From positions 1,054,001 through 1,118,000 of the forward strand of contig NZ_KQ948422.1 of NCBI RefSeq assembly GCF_001514065.1: a stretch of DNA of 64,000 bases. Reading direction: 5' to 3'. Shown in pieces: positions 32,664 through 41,498 of this stretch. This DNA comes from Streptomyces antibioticus. GTDB lineage: Bacteria > Actinomycetota > Actinomycetes > Streptomycetales > Streptomycetaceae. Position 1 is the stretch's first letter. Each line of letters opens with the position of its first letter. The notes under the pieces were generated by a model that saw only the letters and a program-made list of their open reading frames with translations, was not told the origin of the DNA and did no database searches. The position numbers were made by a program, and so were the translations under genes.

Positions 32664-33545
32664 CTAGCGCAGCAGCAGGTCGATCACCCCGGTCAGGTCC
32701 TCCTCTCCGCTGCCTTCGGCGAGGCGGCGGCGCATCAACTCGAAGTAGGGGGTGAGCAGTTCAGGGCTGACGCCCTGCTGCTCGGCGGTGCTCAGGAAGG
32801 TCGGCGTGCCGGCCACCTGCATGGCCAGGTTGGACACGACGCCCTTGGTGTAGTCGCCGCTACGCAACCGGTCGGCGGTCTGATGGACCGCCGGGGCCAT
32901 GGCGACCAGCCAGTCGGCGAGCAGGGGTGCGAGCGAGGCGGGGTCGATGTCCTCCTTGCGGATCAGCGCGAAGGCGTGCGCGGCCCCGGCGAACATCCCG
33001 TACATCGCGCTGAGCAGTGCCACGTCGTGCAGGGCGGCGAAGCCTGCGTCCTGGCCGACGTAGGTGGTACCGGCCGGGACGCCCAAAGTCTGCTGGTGGC
33101 GGTTGAACACCTCCCGCGAACCGCTGTAGAAGACATAGCCGCCGGCTTCCGGGACGCCGATCATCGGGGGGACTGCCATGATTCCGCCGTCCAGGTAGCG
33201 GGCGCCGTGTGCGTGGGACCACTCGGCGCGGGCGCGGGCCTGGGCGGGAGTGCTGGTCGTCAGGTTGACCAGGTCCCTGCCGGTCAGGTCGATGCCGGTC
33301 AGCGCCTCACCGACCGAGTCGTCGTCCAGCAGGCACACGATGACGAGGGGGTTCGCCGCGACCGCCTCAGCCGCACTGGCTGCGACCTTCGCGCCCTCGG
33401 CGGCGAGCAGCGCGGCGCGGGCCGGGGTGCGGTTCCAGACGGTGAGCGGGTGGCCGGCGGCCAGCCATGTGCGAGCGAGGGCGGTGCCCATCGCGCCGAG
33501 GCCCAGCAGGGTGACGGGGGTCTTCTCCACGGTGTTCTGCGTCAT
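32664..33545 (-). CDS. NAD(P)-dependent oxidoreductase, imine reductase-like
   Basis: A 293-residue beta-hydroxyacid dehydrogenase superfamily protein. The Rossmann motif is TLLGLGAMGTALA, followed by VWNRTPARA, where the Arg suggests NADPH preference. LTTSTPAQARARAEWSHAHGARYLDGGIMAVP is the substrate region; the VPPMIG segment and the helical C-domain resemble imine reductases/reductive aminases of Streptomyces rather than classic 3-hydroxyisobutyrate dehydrogenase. Divergent from an HxlR regulator 96 bases away, which probably controls it. Confidence 0.83.
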   Translation of the reverse strand: MTQNTVEKTPVTLLGLGAMGTALARTWLAAGHPLTVWNRTPARAALLAAEGAKVAASAAEAVAANPLVIVCLLDDDSVGEALTGIDLTGRDLVNLTTSTPAQARARAEWSHAHGARYLDGGIMAVPPMIGVPEAGGYVFYSGSREVFNRHQQTLGVPAGTTYVGQDAGFAALHDVALLSAMYGMFAGAAHAFALIRKEDIDPASLAPLLADWLVAMAPAVHQTADRLRSGDYTKGVVSNLAMQVAGTPTFLSTAEQQGVSPELLTPYFELMRRRLAEGSGEEDLTGVIDLLLR

Positions 33546-33641
33546 GCGGATTAGGCTGGTCGCAGGCCCGGGGGTGATCAAGTACGTACTTCGCAGTGGG
33601 TGGTTACCGCGGGGTGAGTGAGCAGCTCAGAAGGGTGGGGC

Positions 33642-33989
33642 ATGACGACGCTGAACCGGCCGGGCGCACCGCAGGGGCACGTCTGCGGGATCGACACCGC
33701 GATGGAAGTGATCGGCGGCAAGTGGAAGGTTCTGATCCTCTGGGCGCTCCACGAGCACCCCTGCCGCCGCTTCGGCGAACTGCGCCGGCTGATCCCCGGG
33801 ATCACCGAGAAGGTGCTGGCTTCCCACCTGCGCGAGATGGAGGCGGACGGTGTCGTACGCCGCGTCGCCTACGACGAGGTGCCGCCGCGGGTGGAGTACT
33901 CGCTGACCGAGGAGGGCACCCGCCTCAACGACGCGCTCCAGCCGCTGGCCGCATGGGGACGTGAGCGGTCGACCGCCGGTGGGGAATGA
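33642..33989 (+). CDS. HxlR family transcriptional regulator
   Basis: A 115-residue winged-helix regulator. CGIDTAMEVIGGKWKVLILWAL is the family signature with the redox- or ligand-exposed N-terminal Cys, followed by RFGELRRLIPGITEKVLASHLREMEADGVVRR and the wing YSLTEEG. AAGGG precedes ATG 33642. It is followed 27 bases later by a luciferase-like gene, and divergent from the imine-reductase-like gene; such regulators commonly control adjacent oxidoreductases. Confidence 0.9.
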   Translation: MTTLNRPGAPQGHVCGIDTAMEVIGGKWKVLILWALHEHPCRRFGELRRLIPGITEKVLASHLREMEADGVVRRVAYDEVPPRVEYSLTEEGTRLNDALQPLAAWGRERSTAGGE

Positions 33990-34016
33990 ACGCCGACCTT
34001 GATTGTTGAAAGCGGT

Positions 34017-35039
34017 ATGAAAAAGATCGGGTTCCTGTCCTTCGGACACTGGACACCATCGCCGCACTCCCAGACGCGCACCGCCTCCGACGCCCTGCTC
34101 CAGGCGATCGACCTCGCGGTGGCCGCGGAGGAGCTGGGCGCCGACGGCGCGTACTTCCGTGTCCATCACTTCGCGCGGCAGTACGCCTCGCCGTTCCCGC
34201 TGCTGGCCGCCATCGGCGCGCGTACCAGCAGCATCGAGATCGGCACCGGCGTGATCGACATGCGCTACGAGAACCCGCTGTACATGGCCGAGGACGCGGG
34301 CGCCGCCGACCTGATCTCCGGTGGCCGGCTCCAGCTCGGCATCAGCCGGGGATCCCCGGAGCAGGTGATCGACGGCTGGCGGCACTTCGGGCATGTACCG
34401 TCCGAGGGGGCCACCGACGCCGACATGGCACGTGCTCACACCGAGCGGCTCCTCGACGTGCTGAAGGGCGAGGGGTTCGCGGAGCCCGACCCCAATCCGA
34501 TGTTCTCCAACCCGCCGGGGCTGCTGCGCATCGAACCGCACTCCGAAGGCCTCCGGGACCGGATCTGGTGGGGGTCCGGCTCGAACGCCACCGCGGCATG
34601 GGCGGCCGGCCTCGGGATGAACCTGCAGAGCTCGACCCTCAAGTACGACGAGAGCGGCGAACCGCTGCACGTCCAGCAGCGCAAGCAGATCGAGATCTAC
34701 CGCGAGGCCTGGCGGGAAGCGGGGCACACCCGCGAGCCGCGGGTGTCGGTCAGCCGCAGCATCTTCGCGCTGGTCGACGACCGCGACCGCGCCTACTTCG
34801 GCCGTGAGGGCAACTCCAAGGACCAGATCGGCTACCTCGACGCCGACACCCGCGCGATCTTCGGCCGTTCCTACGCCGCCGAACCCGACGTACTGGTCAA
34901 GCAGCTCGCCCAGGACGAAGCGGTCGCCGCCGCCGACACGCTGCTCCTCACCGTGCCGAACCAGCTCGGGGTGGCGTACAACGCCCATGTGATCGAGAGC
35001 ATCCTGACGCACGTCGCTCCGGCACTGGGCTGGCGCTGA
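34017..35039 (+). CDS. LLM class flavin-dependent oxidoreductase
   Basis: A 340-residue luciferase-like monooxygenase. IGFLSFGHWTP at the start, ELGADGAYFRVHHFARQYASPFPLL, SIEIGTGVIDMRYENPLYMAEDAG and GRLQLGISRGSPEQ are the family marks of the bacterial luciferase-type group. It probably oxidises a small molecule with FMNH2 or F420. It lies 27 bases downstream of the HxlR gene and may be regulated by it together with the divergent reductase. Confidence 0.9.
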   Translation: MKKIGFLSFGHWTPSPHSQTRTASDALLQAIDLAVAAEELGADGAYFRVHHFARQYASPFPLLAAIGARTSSIEIGTGVIDMRYENPLYMAEDAGAADLISGGRLQLGISRGSPEQVIDGWRHFGHVPSEGATDADMARAHTERLLDVLKGEGFAEPDPNPMFSNPPGLLRIEPHSEGLRDRIWWGSGSNATAAWAAGLGMNLQSSTLKYDESGEPLHVQQRKQIEIYREAWREAGHTREPRVSVSRSIFALVDDRDRAYFGREGNSKDQIGYLDADTRAIFGRSYAAEPDVLVKQLAQDEAVAAADTLLLTVPNQLGVAYNAHVIESILTHVAPALGWR

Positions 35040-35047
35040 CCCACCCT

Positions 35048-35073
35048 GCGGCCCCTGCGCTCGCAGGGGCCGC
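35048..35073. terminator. Bidirectional hairpin between convergent genes
   Basis: A perfect 11-base stem GCGGCCCCTGC-gctc-GCAGGGGCCGC sits between the stop of the luciferase-like gene and the stop of the DUF4246 gene on the other strand, so it can end both transcripts. Confidence 0.75.
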
Positions 35074-35082
35074 TCGGGGGGT

Positions 35083-36654
35083 TCAGTGCTCGCAGAGCGA
35101 GAACTCCCGTTCGTACAGCTGCTCGTTGTGCTCGTCGACGAAGAACTTCCGTTCCTGCATGAGCTGGTCGCGGTACTCCTTGGCCTGCTCCAGCGTCATG
35201 GTCGAGGAGTCGGACCAGGGTTGCTGCGGGGGCACATCGGAGGTCGAGACGATCTTTTGCGACGGGTCCACCAGGAAGAACGCGAGGATCTTGCGATGTC
35301 CGGGGCGGGTCGGGTCCGCGAGACGGAAGGAACCGACCCGGTGCTGAAGAACGTTCGGAAAGGCCAGGCAACGCCCCGCCGGCGTCGACGCCGAGCCCAG
35401 TAGCTGGTTCAGGGCGTCCTCGTCCTCCAGGCCGTAGACCTCACGCAGACCGTTGTCGTCGTTCTGTTCGTAGTCGGGGTCGTCGAGTGCCGCCCGGAAG
35501 CTCAGCCGGCTGTCGGTGATGTTCTCGCTGTCCCAGTAGTAGATGCCGGTCGAGACGATCCGCTCGTTCAGCATCCCCTCGACATGCCAGGAGCCACCGG
35601 GGTACTCGGGCCGGTCGGGGGTGAGGTGAATGGCGGCGACCTTGACGATGACCTGGAGGGAGCGGCCGCGCAGGTCGATGCGGTCCGCCGGGTCGGGTAT
35701 CCGGGGCGGGGTGAAGGCGGGGGCGTCCGGGACGACCGGACGGCGGTTCTCCCACCAGGCGTCATGGGCTTCCGCCCAGGCGTTGCGGGCTTCGTTGTAC
35801 GCCACGTCGTCACTGTAGGAGGACCTGTTCGGGTACTCCGGTTCCGAGTCGTACCACCCGTACGGATCGGCCTCGATCCGCGGCGGTCGCGGATGGCGCA
35901 GGTCGGTCAGGACGTTCTCCCAGAGCGGGCGGAAGCGAGCGAACAAGTCCGATAGCACGGCGAGCAGTTCGCGATGCGTCTCGGGGTGGACGTTGTTGAC
36001 GTACGACCGGAAGGCGACGGCGCCGTCCTCGCTGACGTCCGCGTCCGTCGGCAGCCACTGGAACTTCTCGGAGAACTCGTACTTCGAGTAGCGGTCCGTC
36101 GGGTTGCTCCAAGCCCGTTCGGGCTCGCCGCTCACGCCTCTCACCAGGCAGAACAGTGAAGGGTGGACCAGATCCAGGACAAGGCCGTCGGATCCGGGAT
36201 GCCAGTCCCGCTCGGCCTCGGGGACCTCTTCCAGGGCCCGCACCGCCTCGCGCAGCCGCGCTCCGAGCTCGTCGTCGACGAGGGTGTCCGACTGCCACAC
36301 TCCGTCCACGGCGGACACCTCGATGCCGGTGCGCGCGTCGCGCAGCGCGGCGTAGTGCCGCAGTTCGGCCAGCACGTAGGCGACCTGTGCTTCGGTGAGG
36401 CCCTGGGCGATCGCTTCCCGCGTCCACCTGGCGACGATGTCGGCGTCGTTCATCTTGTCGAACCACCGCTGCTTCGCCCGGATCTGTGCACTGCACTCCA
36501 TCATCTGGAGCTCCCGCAGTGTCCGGGGGGTCGCGAACCCTGTGGAACGGGAGGCTTGGAAGGGCAGCGGAAAAGCGGACAGCTCAGTCAACTCTCTGAA
36601 TCTTCCCGGTAGGTGAGTGGTGCCCGGAACGATACGGGAGGGGACTGACACCAC
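35083..36654 (-). CDS. DUF4246 family protein, possible 2OG-Fe(II) oxygenase fold
   Basis: A 523-residue protein of a family best known from fungi. The conserved N-terminal part has LRELQMMECSAQIRAKQRWF and IVARWTREA; the C-terminal part has GSWHVEGMLNERIVSTGIYY, LAFPNVLQHRVGSF and GHRKILAFFLVDP. His357-x-Glu359, His438 and Arg454 are arranged like the iron and 2-oxoglutarate ligands of a cupin-fold dioxygenase; this reading is mine. GTG 36654 is the most upstream start, but no clear ribosome site was found, so the start is uncertain. Function unknown. Confidence 0.75.
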   Translation of the reverse strand: MVSVPSRIVPGTTHLPGRFRELTELSAFPLPFQASRSTGFATPRTLRELQMMECSAQIRAKQRWFDKMNDADIVARWTREAIAQGLTEAQVAYVLAELRHYAALRDARTGIEVSAVDGVWQSDTLVDDELGARLREAVRALEEVPEAERDWHPGSDGLVLDLVHPSLFCLVRGVSGEPERAWSNPTDRYSKYEFSEKFQWLPTDADVSEDGAVAFRSYVNNVHPETHRELLAVLSDLFARFRPLWENVLTDLRHPRPPRIEADPYGWYDSEPEYPNRSSYSDDVAYNEARNAWAEAHDAWWENRRPVVPDAPAFTPPRIPDPADRIDLRGRSLQVIVKVAAIHLTPDRPEYPGGSWHVEGMLNERIVSTGIYYWDSENITDSRLSFRAALDDPDYEQNDDNGLREVYGLEDEDALNQLLGSASTPAGRCLAFPNVLQHRVGSFRLADPTRPGHRKILAFFLVDPSQKIVSTSDVPPQQPWSDSSTMTLEQAKEYRDQLMQERKFFVDEHNEQLYEREFSLCEH

Positions 36655-36757
36655 TGGCTGCGTACAGCCGGGTGACAGACAGGCATGTGATCGTGCTTTG
36701 CGGACAGGTGAACCGGGTTACCCGGAAACAGTCGGCAGGTGAGAAGCGATCTCGTTC

Positions 36758-37948
36758 ATGGCCAGTACACCGGACTCGACCGCCGTGGCAGCAACCGAGA
36801 GAACCACGGCGGTCACGGGCCCAAGACGCACGGCCCCGGCGGCACCAGGTGCACGCCGGGGGTTCCCTTCCGCGACCCTGCACAGCGGCCGGGTCGACGC
36901 GCTGGACGGCCTGCGCACCCTCGCGGTCGCCCTGGTCCTCGTCTACCACGTCGACCGCACGCTGGTCCCGGGCGGTTCGATCGCCGTCGACGTCTTCTTC
37001 ACCCTCAGCGGCTTCGTCATCACCCGCCAGCTGCTCGCCGAGTACTCCCGCACCGGCACCCTCGCCCTGCTCCCCTTCTACCGGCGCCGCTGGCTGCGCC
37101 TGGTCCCGGCCCTGCTGGCGGTCTGCGCGGTCTGCCTGGTGCTGGCGACGACGACCTCGCTGTGGAGCTTCGACGGCTCCTGGCCGGCGGTGGGCCTCGC
37201 GGCGACCTTCCTCACGAACGTCTTCAGGGCCGCGGCCCCGGAGTCGTACCTGGGCGGCCCGCTCGCCCACACCTGGTCGCTGGGCGTGGAGGAGCAGTTC
37301 TATCTGCTGTGGCCGCTCCTGCTGCTGGGCCTGCTGCGCCGCCTGCGGCCGCGCACGGTCCTGCTGTGCACCGCCGCCCTGTGCGTGCTGCCCTTCCTGT
37401 GGCGCTGCGTCCTGTGGCATCCGGACGCCGTCCACCGCATCTACAACGGCACCGACACCCGTGCCGACGAACTGCTGGCCGGAGCCCTGGTCGCCGTGGT
37501 CCTGGCCCGGTTGCGCCAGGACGACCCGCGACTGGGCCTGCTGCGGGTCTGGGCCGGGCGGCTCGCTCTCCCGGCCCTCGCCCTGCTCGCGCTGGTGGCC
37601 TGGAAGGTGCCGGTGACCGGGAACGTCGGCGTCTGGACCGCCGTTTGGTACACGGGCGGGATCCTCGCCGTGGCCGCGCTGTCCGCCACCCTGGTCGCGG
37701 GCCTTGAACTGCGGCCCGACGGCTTGCTGTCCCGTCTGCTGGGGCTGGCACCGCTCGCCTGGACCGGCCGGAACCTCAGTTACGGCATCTATCTGTGGCA
37801 CTACCCCGTCGTGCGGCTGCTGGCCTCCCTCGACGTCGAGGTCGGCCTGCTGACGGGCACGGTGGTGCTGACCGTGGCGATGGCCCTGCTGTCGTACTAC
37901 CTCGTCGAGCGCCCCTTCCTGCGCCGCGCGCGGCGGCACCGGACCTGA
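36758..37948 (+). CDS. Membrane acyltransferase (acyltransferase 3, OafA-like)
   Basis: A 396-residue integral membrane protein with about ten hydrophobic helices. The family signature starts with RVDALDGLRTLAVALVLVYHV, where the His is essential in the family, then DVFFTLSGFVITRQLL, FYRRRWLRLVPALL, and HTWSLGVEEQFYLLWP. It ends in SYYLVERPFLRR, also typical. These enzymes move acetyl or other acyl groups onto extracytoplasmic sugars, peptidoglycan or natural products. The acceptor is unknown. Confidence 0.92.
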   Translation: MASTPDSTAVAATERTTAVTGPRRTAPAAPGARRGFPSATLHSGRVDALDGLRTLAVALVLVYHVDRTLVPGGSIAVDVFFTLSGFVITRQLLAEYSRTGTLALLPFYRRRWLRLVPALLAVCAVCLVLATTTSLWSFDGSWPAVGLAATFLTNVFRAAAPESYLGGPLAHTWSLGVEEQFYLLWPLLLLGLLRRLRPRTVLLCTAALCVLPFLWRCVLWHPDAVHRIYNGTDTRADELLAGALVAVVLARLRQDDPRLGLLRVWAGRLALPALALLALVAWKVPVTGNVGVWTAVWYTGGILAVAALSATLVAGLELRPDGLLSRLLGLAPLAWTGRNLSYGIYLWHYPVVRLLASLDVEVGLLTGTVVLTVAMALLSYYLVERPFLRRARRHRT

Positions 37949-38055
37949 CCGTAGGGGGGACTTCGCGCATACGGTGGCTGGGCCAAGTGCCTTGTCTCTA
38001 GGATGGATTGCCTCACGCACCGGTCGACTCGGTGCGGTACGTGACGGGGGAGACG

Positions 38056-38874
38056 ATGGAGTCCGGGAAGCGGTTGTCCACCAAGATCGACGCCACGGTT
38101 CCGACGGCCGCGCGCATGTACGACCACTATCTGGGCGGCAAGGACAACTACGCGGTCGACCGTGCCGCCTGCGAGGAACTGGACAAGGTGGTGCCCAGCA
38201 CCCGGGCGCTGGCGCTGAACAACCGGAGTTTCCTCCAGCGGGTGGTGGGGACGCTCGCGCAGGAGCACGGCATCCGGCAGTTCCTGGACCACGGGTCCGG
38301 TCTGCCCACGCAGAACAACGTGCACCAGGTGGCGCAGCGCATCGACCCGACCTCGCGCGTGGTGTACGTGGACAACGATCCGATGGTCCTGGTGCACGGC
38401 CGCGCCCTGCTGGACCAGAACGACCGCACGGCCGTGATCCAGGCCGACCTGCGCGACACCGACGTGATCTTCTCCCACCCCGACACCCAGCGGCTCATCG
38501 ACTTCTCGCAGCCGGTGGGGGTGCTGTTCAACTCGGTGTTCCACTGCATCCCGGACAGCGACACGGACGGTCCCCTCGCCGTGGTGAAGCGGGTGACCGA
38601 GCAGCTCGCGCCCGGCAGTTGCCTGGTGATGTGCCAACTCGTCAGTGACGACCCGAAGGTGCGGGACTTCGTCACCGACTTCATGGACAAGGCCACGCAA
38701 GGGCATTGGGGCCGGGTGCGTGAGGAGAAGGACGTGGCGCAGTGGTTCGAGGGACTGGAGATCCTCGAACCGGGCCTGGTGGAGGTGTCCACCTGGCGGC
38801 CCGACAGCGAAGTGGCGCCGCGTCAACTCACCCAGGAGTGGATCGAGTTCGGCGGAGCCAGCCGCATCCGGTGA
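38056..38874 (+). CDS. SAM-dependent methyltransferase (DUF574 type)
   Basis: A 272-residue actinomycete-specific methyltransferase family protein. PTAARMYDHYLGGKDNYAVDR is the family hallmark, followed by IRQFLDHGSGLPTQNNVHQVAQ (the SAM-binding loop), VVYVDNDPMVLVHG (acidic residue for ribose) and GVLFNSVFHCIPD. GGGGGAGACG gives a strong ribosome site for ATG 38056. The family is very common in Streptomyces, often near XRE/DUF397 loci as here, but targets are not known. Confidence 0.9.
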   Translation: MESGKRLSTKIDATVPTAARMYDHYLGGKDNYAVDRAACEELDKVVPSTRALALNNRSFLQRVVGTLAQEHGIRQFLDHGSGLPTQNNVHQVAQRIDPTSRVVYVDNDPMVLVHGRALLDQNDRTAVIQADLRDTDVIFSHPDTQRLIDFSQPVGVLFNSVFHCIPDSDTDGPLAVVKRVTEQLAPGSCLVMCQLVSDDPKVRDFVTDFMDKATQGHWGRVREEKDVAQWFEGLEILEPGLVEVSTWRPDSEVAPRQLTQEWIEFGGASRIR

Positions 38875-38889
38875 CGGGACGGCGCCGGC

Positions 38890-39810
38890 TCAGCCGCCCC
38901 CGTACCGCTGCTTGACGGTGTCGCGCAGCAGGCTGAGGGACTCGCGGGGGCTGAGCGCGTCGTCGGCCAGTTGGTCCAGCGCCACGCGGTACTGCTCGGT
39001 CTCGTCGCGGTCCTCCAGGAACGTGGCGCTCCTCATGTGCTCCAGGTAGACGATGTCGGGGAGATCGAGACCGCCGAAGCGCAGGTAGGTGACCGGGATG
39101 GCCGGTGCGGAGGCGTTGGTCACGTCCAGGGGGACGACCTGGATGACGACGTGCGACTGCTCGGCCATCGTGACGAGATGTTCCAGCTGTTCGCGCATGA
39201 TGTCGCGGCTGCCCATGACCCGCAGCAGCACCGACTCGTCGACGACCGCCCACAACTGCGGGGCGTCCGGCCGCCCGAGCAGCTCCGCGCGCTTCGTGCG
39301 CAGCTCGACCCGGCGGTTCACCTCGCGGTCCGGGGCCGAGGGCAGGCCGCGCTGCACGACAGCGCGGGTGTAGGCGGGCGTCTGGAGCAGTCCTGGGACG
39401 TACTGGATCTCGAACGTACGGATGGAATCGGCCGCTTCCTGCAATCCGACGAGCCGGTCGAACCACTCCGGCATCAGCCGCTTGTCGAAGCGCTGCCACC
39501 ATCCGGGCTCACCGGCTCGCCGCAGCAGTTGCAGCAGGACGGACGCCTCGTACTCGTCCGTCTTGTACAGGTCCAGCAGCGCGCGGACGTCGGCCTCCGT
39601 GGGCGGTCGGCGGCCCTTGCCCGCCTCGATGCGGGACAGCTTCGCCGGGCTGAACCCGACGGCCCGGGCCGCCTGTTCCTGCGCCATGCCCGCGTCTTCG
39701 CGCAGGCCCGCCAGCTGCACGCCGACCAGCATCTTCAGCAGGGTCGGTGCGGGCTGGGTGCGATGCAGGTACGGCTCGAGCCGGGAGACGCGCGGTGTTT
39801 CCGAGGGCAT
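38890..39810 (-). CDS. XRE family regulator with DUF5753 (WhiJ-like)
   Basis: A 306-residue protein. The N-terminal helix-turn-helix is QLAGLREDAGMAQEQAARAVGFSPAKLSRIEAGK; the rest is the DUF5753 domain (WFDRLVGLQEAADSIRTFEIQYVPGLLQTPAYTRAV, YLEHMRSATFLED). Such genes form streptomycete WhiJ/AbaA-type loci with a DUF397 protein and an ATPase, linked to control of development and antibiotic production. GGGGAG precedes ATG 39810. It is 105 bases downstream of the DUF397 gene, convergent with the methyltransferase. Confidence 0.92.
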   Translation of the reverse strand: MPSETPRVSRLEPYLHRTQPAPTLLKMLVGVQLAGLREDAGMAQEQAARAVGFSPAKLSRIEAGKGRRPPTEADVRALLDLYKTDEYEASVLLQLLRRAGEPGWWQRFDKRLMPEWFDRLVGLQEAADSIRTFEIQYVPGLLQTPAYTRAVVQRGLPSAPDREVNRRVELRTKRAELLGRPDAPQLWAVVDESVLLRVMGSRDIMREQLEHLVTMAEQSHVVIQVVPLDVTNASAPAIPVTYLRFGGLDLPDIVYLEHMRSATFLEDRDETEQYRVALDQLADDALSPRESLSLLRDTVKQRYGGG

Positions 39811-39915
39811 CCTGACTCCCCGTGGGCGGAGGGCAACAGCCCGCATTATCGCACCGGTTGGGCCCTGTGTGCATGTTCCGGTCCCGAGCCCGGTGCGGGC
39901 CGCGCCGATCGCTGT

Positions 39916-40146
39916 TCACACCAGGTCGTCGAACTCGCCGTCCTTCACACCGGCCAGGAAGGCCGCGACCTCGGCGGACGTGTACACCAGCGCGGGACCG
40001 TGCGGATCCCGGGAGTTGCGGATCGCCACGCCTCCCTCGGCCAGCGGCGCCACCTCGACGCAGTTGCCCTCGGCGTTGCTGTGCCGGCTCTTGGTCCAGC
40101 GGACGCCCAGTGAACTCGCCTGCACCCCATTCGGAACTGACGGCAC
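39916..40146 (-). CDS. DUF397 protein
   Basis: A 76-residue protein with the DUF397 core RWTKSRHSNAEGNCVEVAPL, AIRNSRDPHGPALVYT and AEVAAFLAGVKDGEFD. GTG 40146 has GGAGG five bases upstream and gives the usual family length; a longer frame begins at 40206. These small proteins pair with WhiJ-like XRE regulators and are thought to act as partner or antagonist. Divergent from the ATPase gene at 40297. Confidence 0.9.
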   Translation of the reverse strand: MPSVPNGVQASSLGVRWTKSRHSNAEGNCVEVAPLAEGGVAIRNSRDPHGPALVYTSAEVAAFLAGVKDGEFDDLV

Positions 40147-40296
40147 AGCTGCCTCCTTGCGCACGATTGGCTCGATCCGCACACGCAATTTCTCGTGAAA
40201 TTGCACGGACTGGCTTTCGGGGTGGATAATAACCCCGTCGCCAACACCCGTACTGGCGCCTGGTCCTGACGCCCTGACGCCACCTCAGGAGATGCC

Positions 40297-40800
40297 GTGT
40301 CGCAGCCCGCGCGCCCAGCACTCTGGTCTGGCCCGATCGAGGCCCCGGCGCACCAGGCCGTGCCTCCCTCTCCCGCCTTGCGCGCCACGCGCCGCACCGC
40401 CACCCTGCGCCTGCCCGGCAGCAACGAGGGATGCGCACTGGCCCGCGAGTTCACCGATCGCGTCCTGGGCGAATGGGAGTTGGGCGAGTGCCGGGACGAC
40501 GCGTTGACCGTCGTCTCCGAACTCGCCGCCAACGCAGTGCTGCACGGCCGTAAGAGCGACACGCCTGACGACGCCACCTGCGACGTATGGCTTAGGCTCA
40601 CGCGTCGCGCGGCTCACCTGGTGTGCGCCGTGACCGACCAGGGCGACGGACTTCCGCGTGCGGGGCACGCACCGGACGCGTTCAGCGAACACGGCCGCGG
40701 CCTGTTGATCGTTGAGGCGCTGTCCCAGCACTGGGGCTGGACTCGCCACACCCCGTCCCGCAAGACCGTCTGGGCCATGCTGGCCACAGGGGGCGCCTGA
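40297..40800 (+). CDS. ATP-binding anti-sigma-type regulator (HATPase_c_2)
   Basis: A 167-residue GHKL ATPase of the RsbW/SpoIIAB-like group. The N-box is DDALTVVSELAANAVLHG, the G1 box is AVTDQGDGLP, and HGRGLLIVEALSQHWG is the G2 region. AGGAG lies five bases before GTG 40297. Together with the DUF397 and XRE genes it forms a typical WhiJ/AbaA-like set. It may bind a sigma or anti-anti-sigma factor encoded elsewhere. The next gene follows after one base. Confidence 0.9.
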   Translation: MSQPARPALWSGPIEAPAHQAVPPSPALRATRRTATLRLPGSNEGCALAREFTDRVLGEWELGECRDDALTVVSELAANAVLHGRKSDTPDDATCDVWLRLTRRAAHLVCAVTDQGDGLPRAGHAPDAFSEHGRGLLIVEALSQHWGWTRHTPSRKTVWAMLATGGA

Positions 40801-40801
40801 C

Positions 40802-41326
40802 ATGTCACCGCTCACCGAGCACGCGGGCGGTGCGGAAGCCGTGCGGTTCCCCCAACAGGCCACCACACTCCGCGACGTCGGTCTCGTGCCCTGGGGCGAC
40901 ATCGAGGACTCGACGGGGTCCGCCGCCGCGATCCCCTATCTCCTCGCCGCCATCGCCTCGGGCGACGAAGCCGCCGCGCAGGACGCACTGGACCGACTGC
41001 GGCACCGCATCTGCCGACTGGGCTTCGTCGTCGGACAGGCCACGCCGGTCACGGTCCCGTTCCTGTGGGACCTGGTACGGCGCCCACAGACGACATGCCG
41101 CGCTCAGATCCTGCGCCTGCTGCGGAACATCGCCGACGCCCGGCAATGGGAGACCACGGCCGCCGCCTATCCGAAGCTCCGCCGCCACGGACACCACGTC
41201 GAGTGGGAGTCGGCCGCCCGCCGTGCCGTGCGCGGCGGGCGCGGCGCCATCCCGGGCCTCCTGGCCGAGCGGGACCTCGAACTCGTGGACGCGACCAAGG
41301 CACTGGCCTCCACGCTGGCCGGCTGA
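40802..41326 (+). CDS. Hypothetical helical-repeat protein
   Basis: A 174-residue protein not matched to a named family. The sequence is mostly helical: AAAIPYLLAAIASGDEAAAQDALDRLRHRI, TVPFLWDLVRRPQTTCRAQILRLLRNIA and ATKALASTLAG, compatible with HEAT-like repeats. ATG 40802 lies directly after the ATPase stop, so the two are probably co-transcribed. Function unknown. Confidence 0.7.
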   Translation: MSPLTEHAGGAEAVRFPQQATTLRDVGLVPWGDIEDSTGSAAAIPYLLAAIASGDEAAAQDALDRLRHRICRLGFVVGQATPVTVPFLWDLVRRPQTTCRAQILRLLRNIADARQWETTAAAYPKLRRHGHHVEWESAARRAVRGGRGAIPGLLAERDLELVDATKALASTLAG

Positions 41327-41498
41327 AGTCCAGGGCGGCTCAGGCGATACGGAGGCCGCCCAATGTCGAGAACACCGCGCCCGCTCCGTCCCCCGGGGGG
41401 GAGACGACAACAATCCCGGAGGACAGTCATGCGAGCGAACGAGAGGGGCAGGCGCGCGCACCGCGTCCGCCCGCCCCTGCCTCCTTCCCTGCGGTGGG

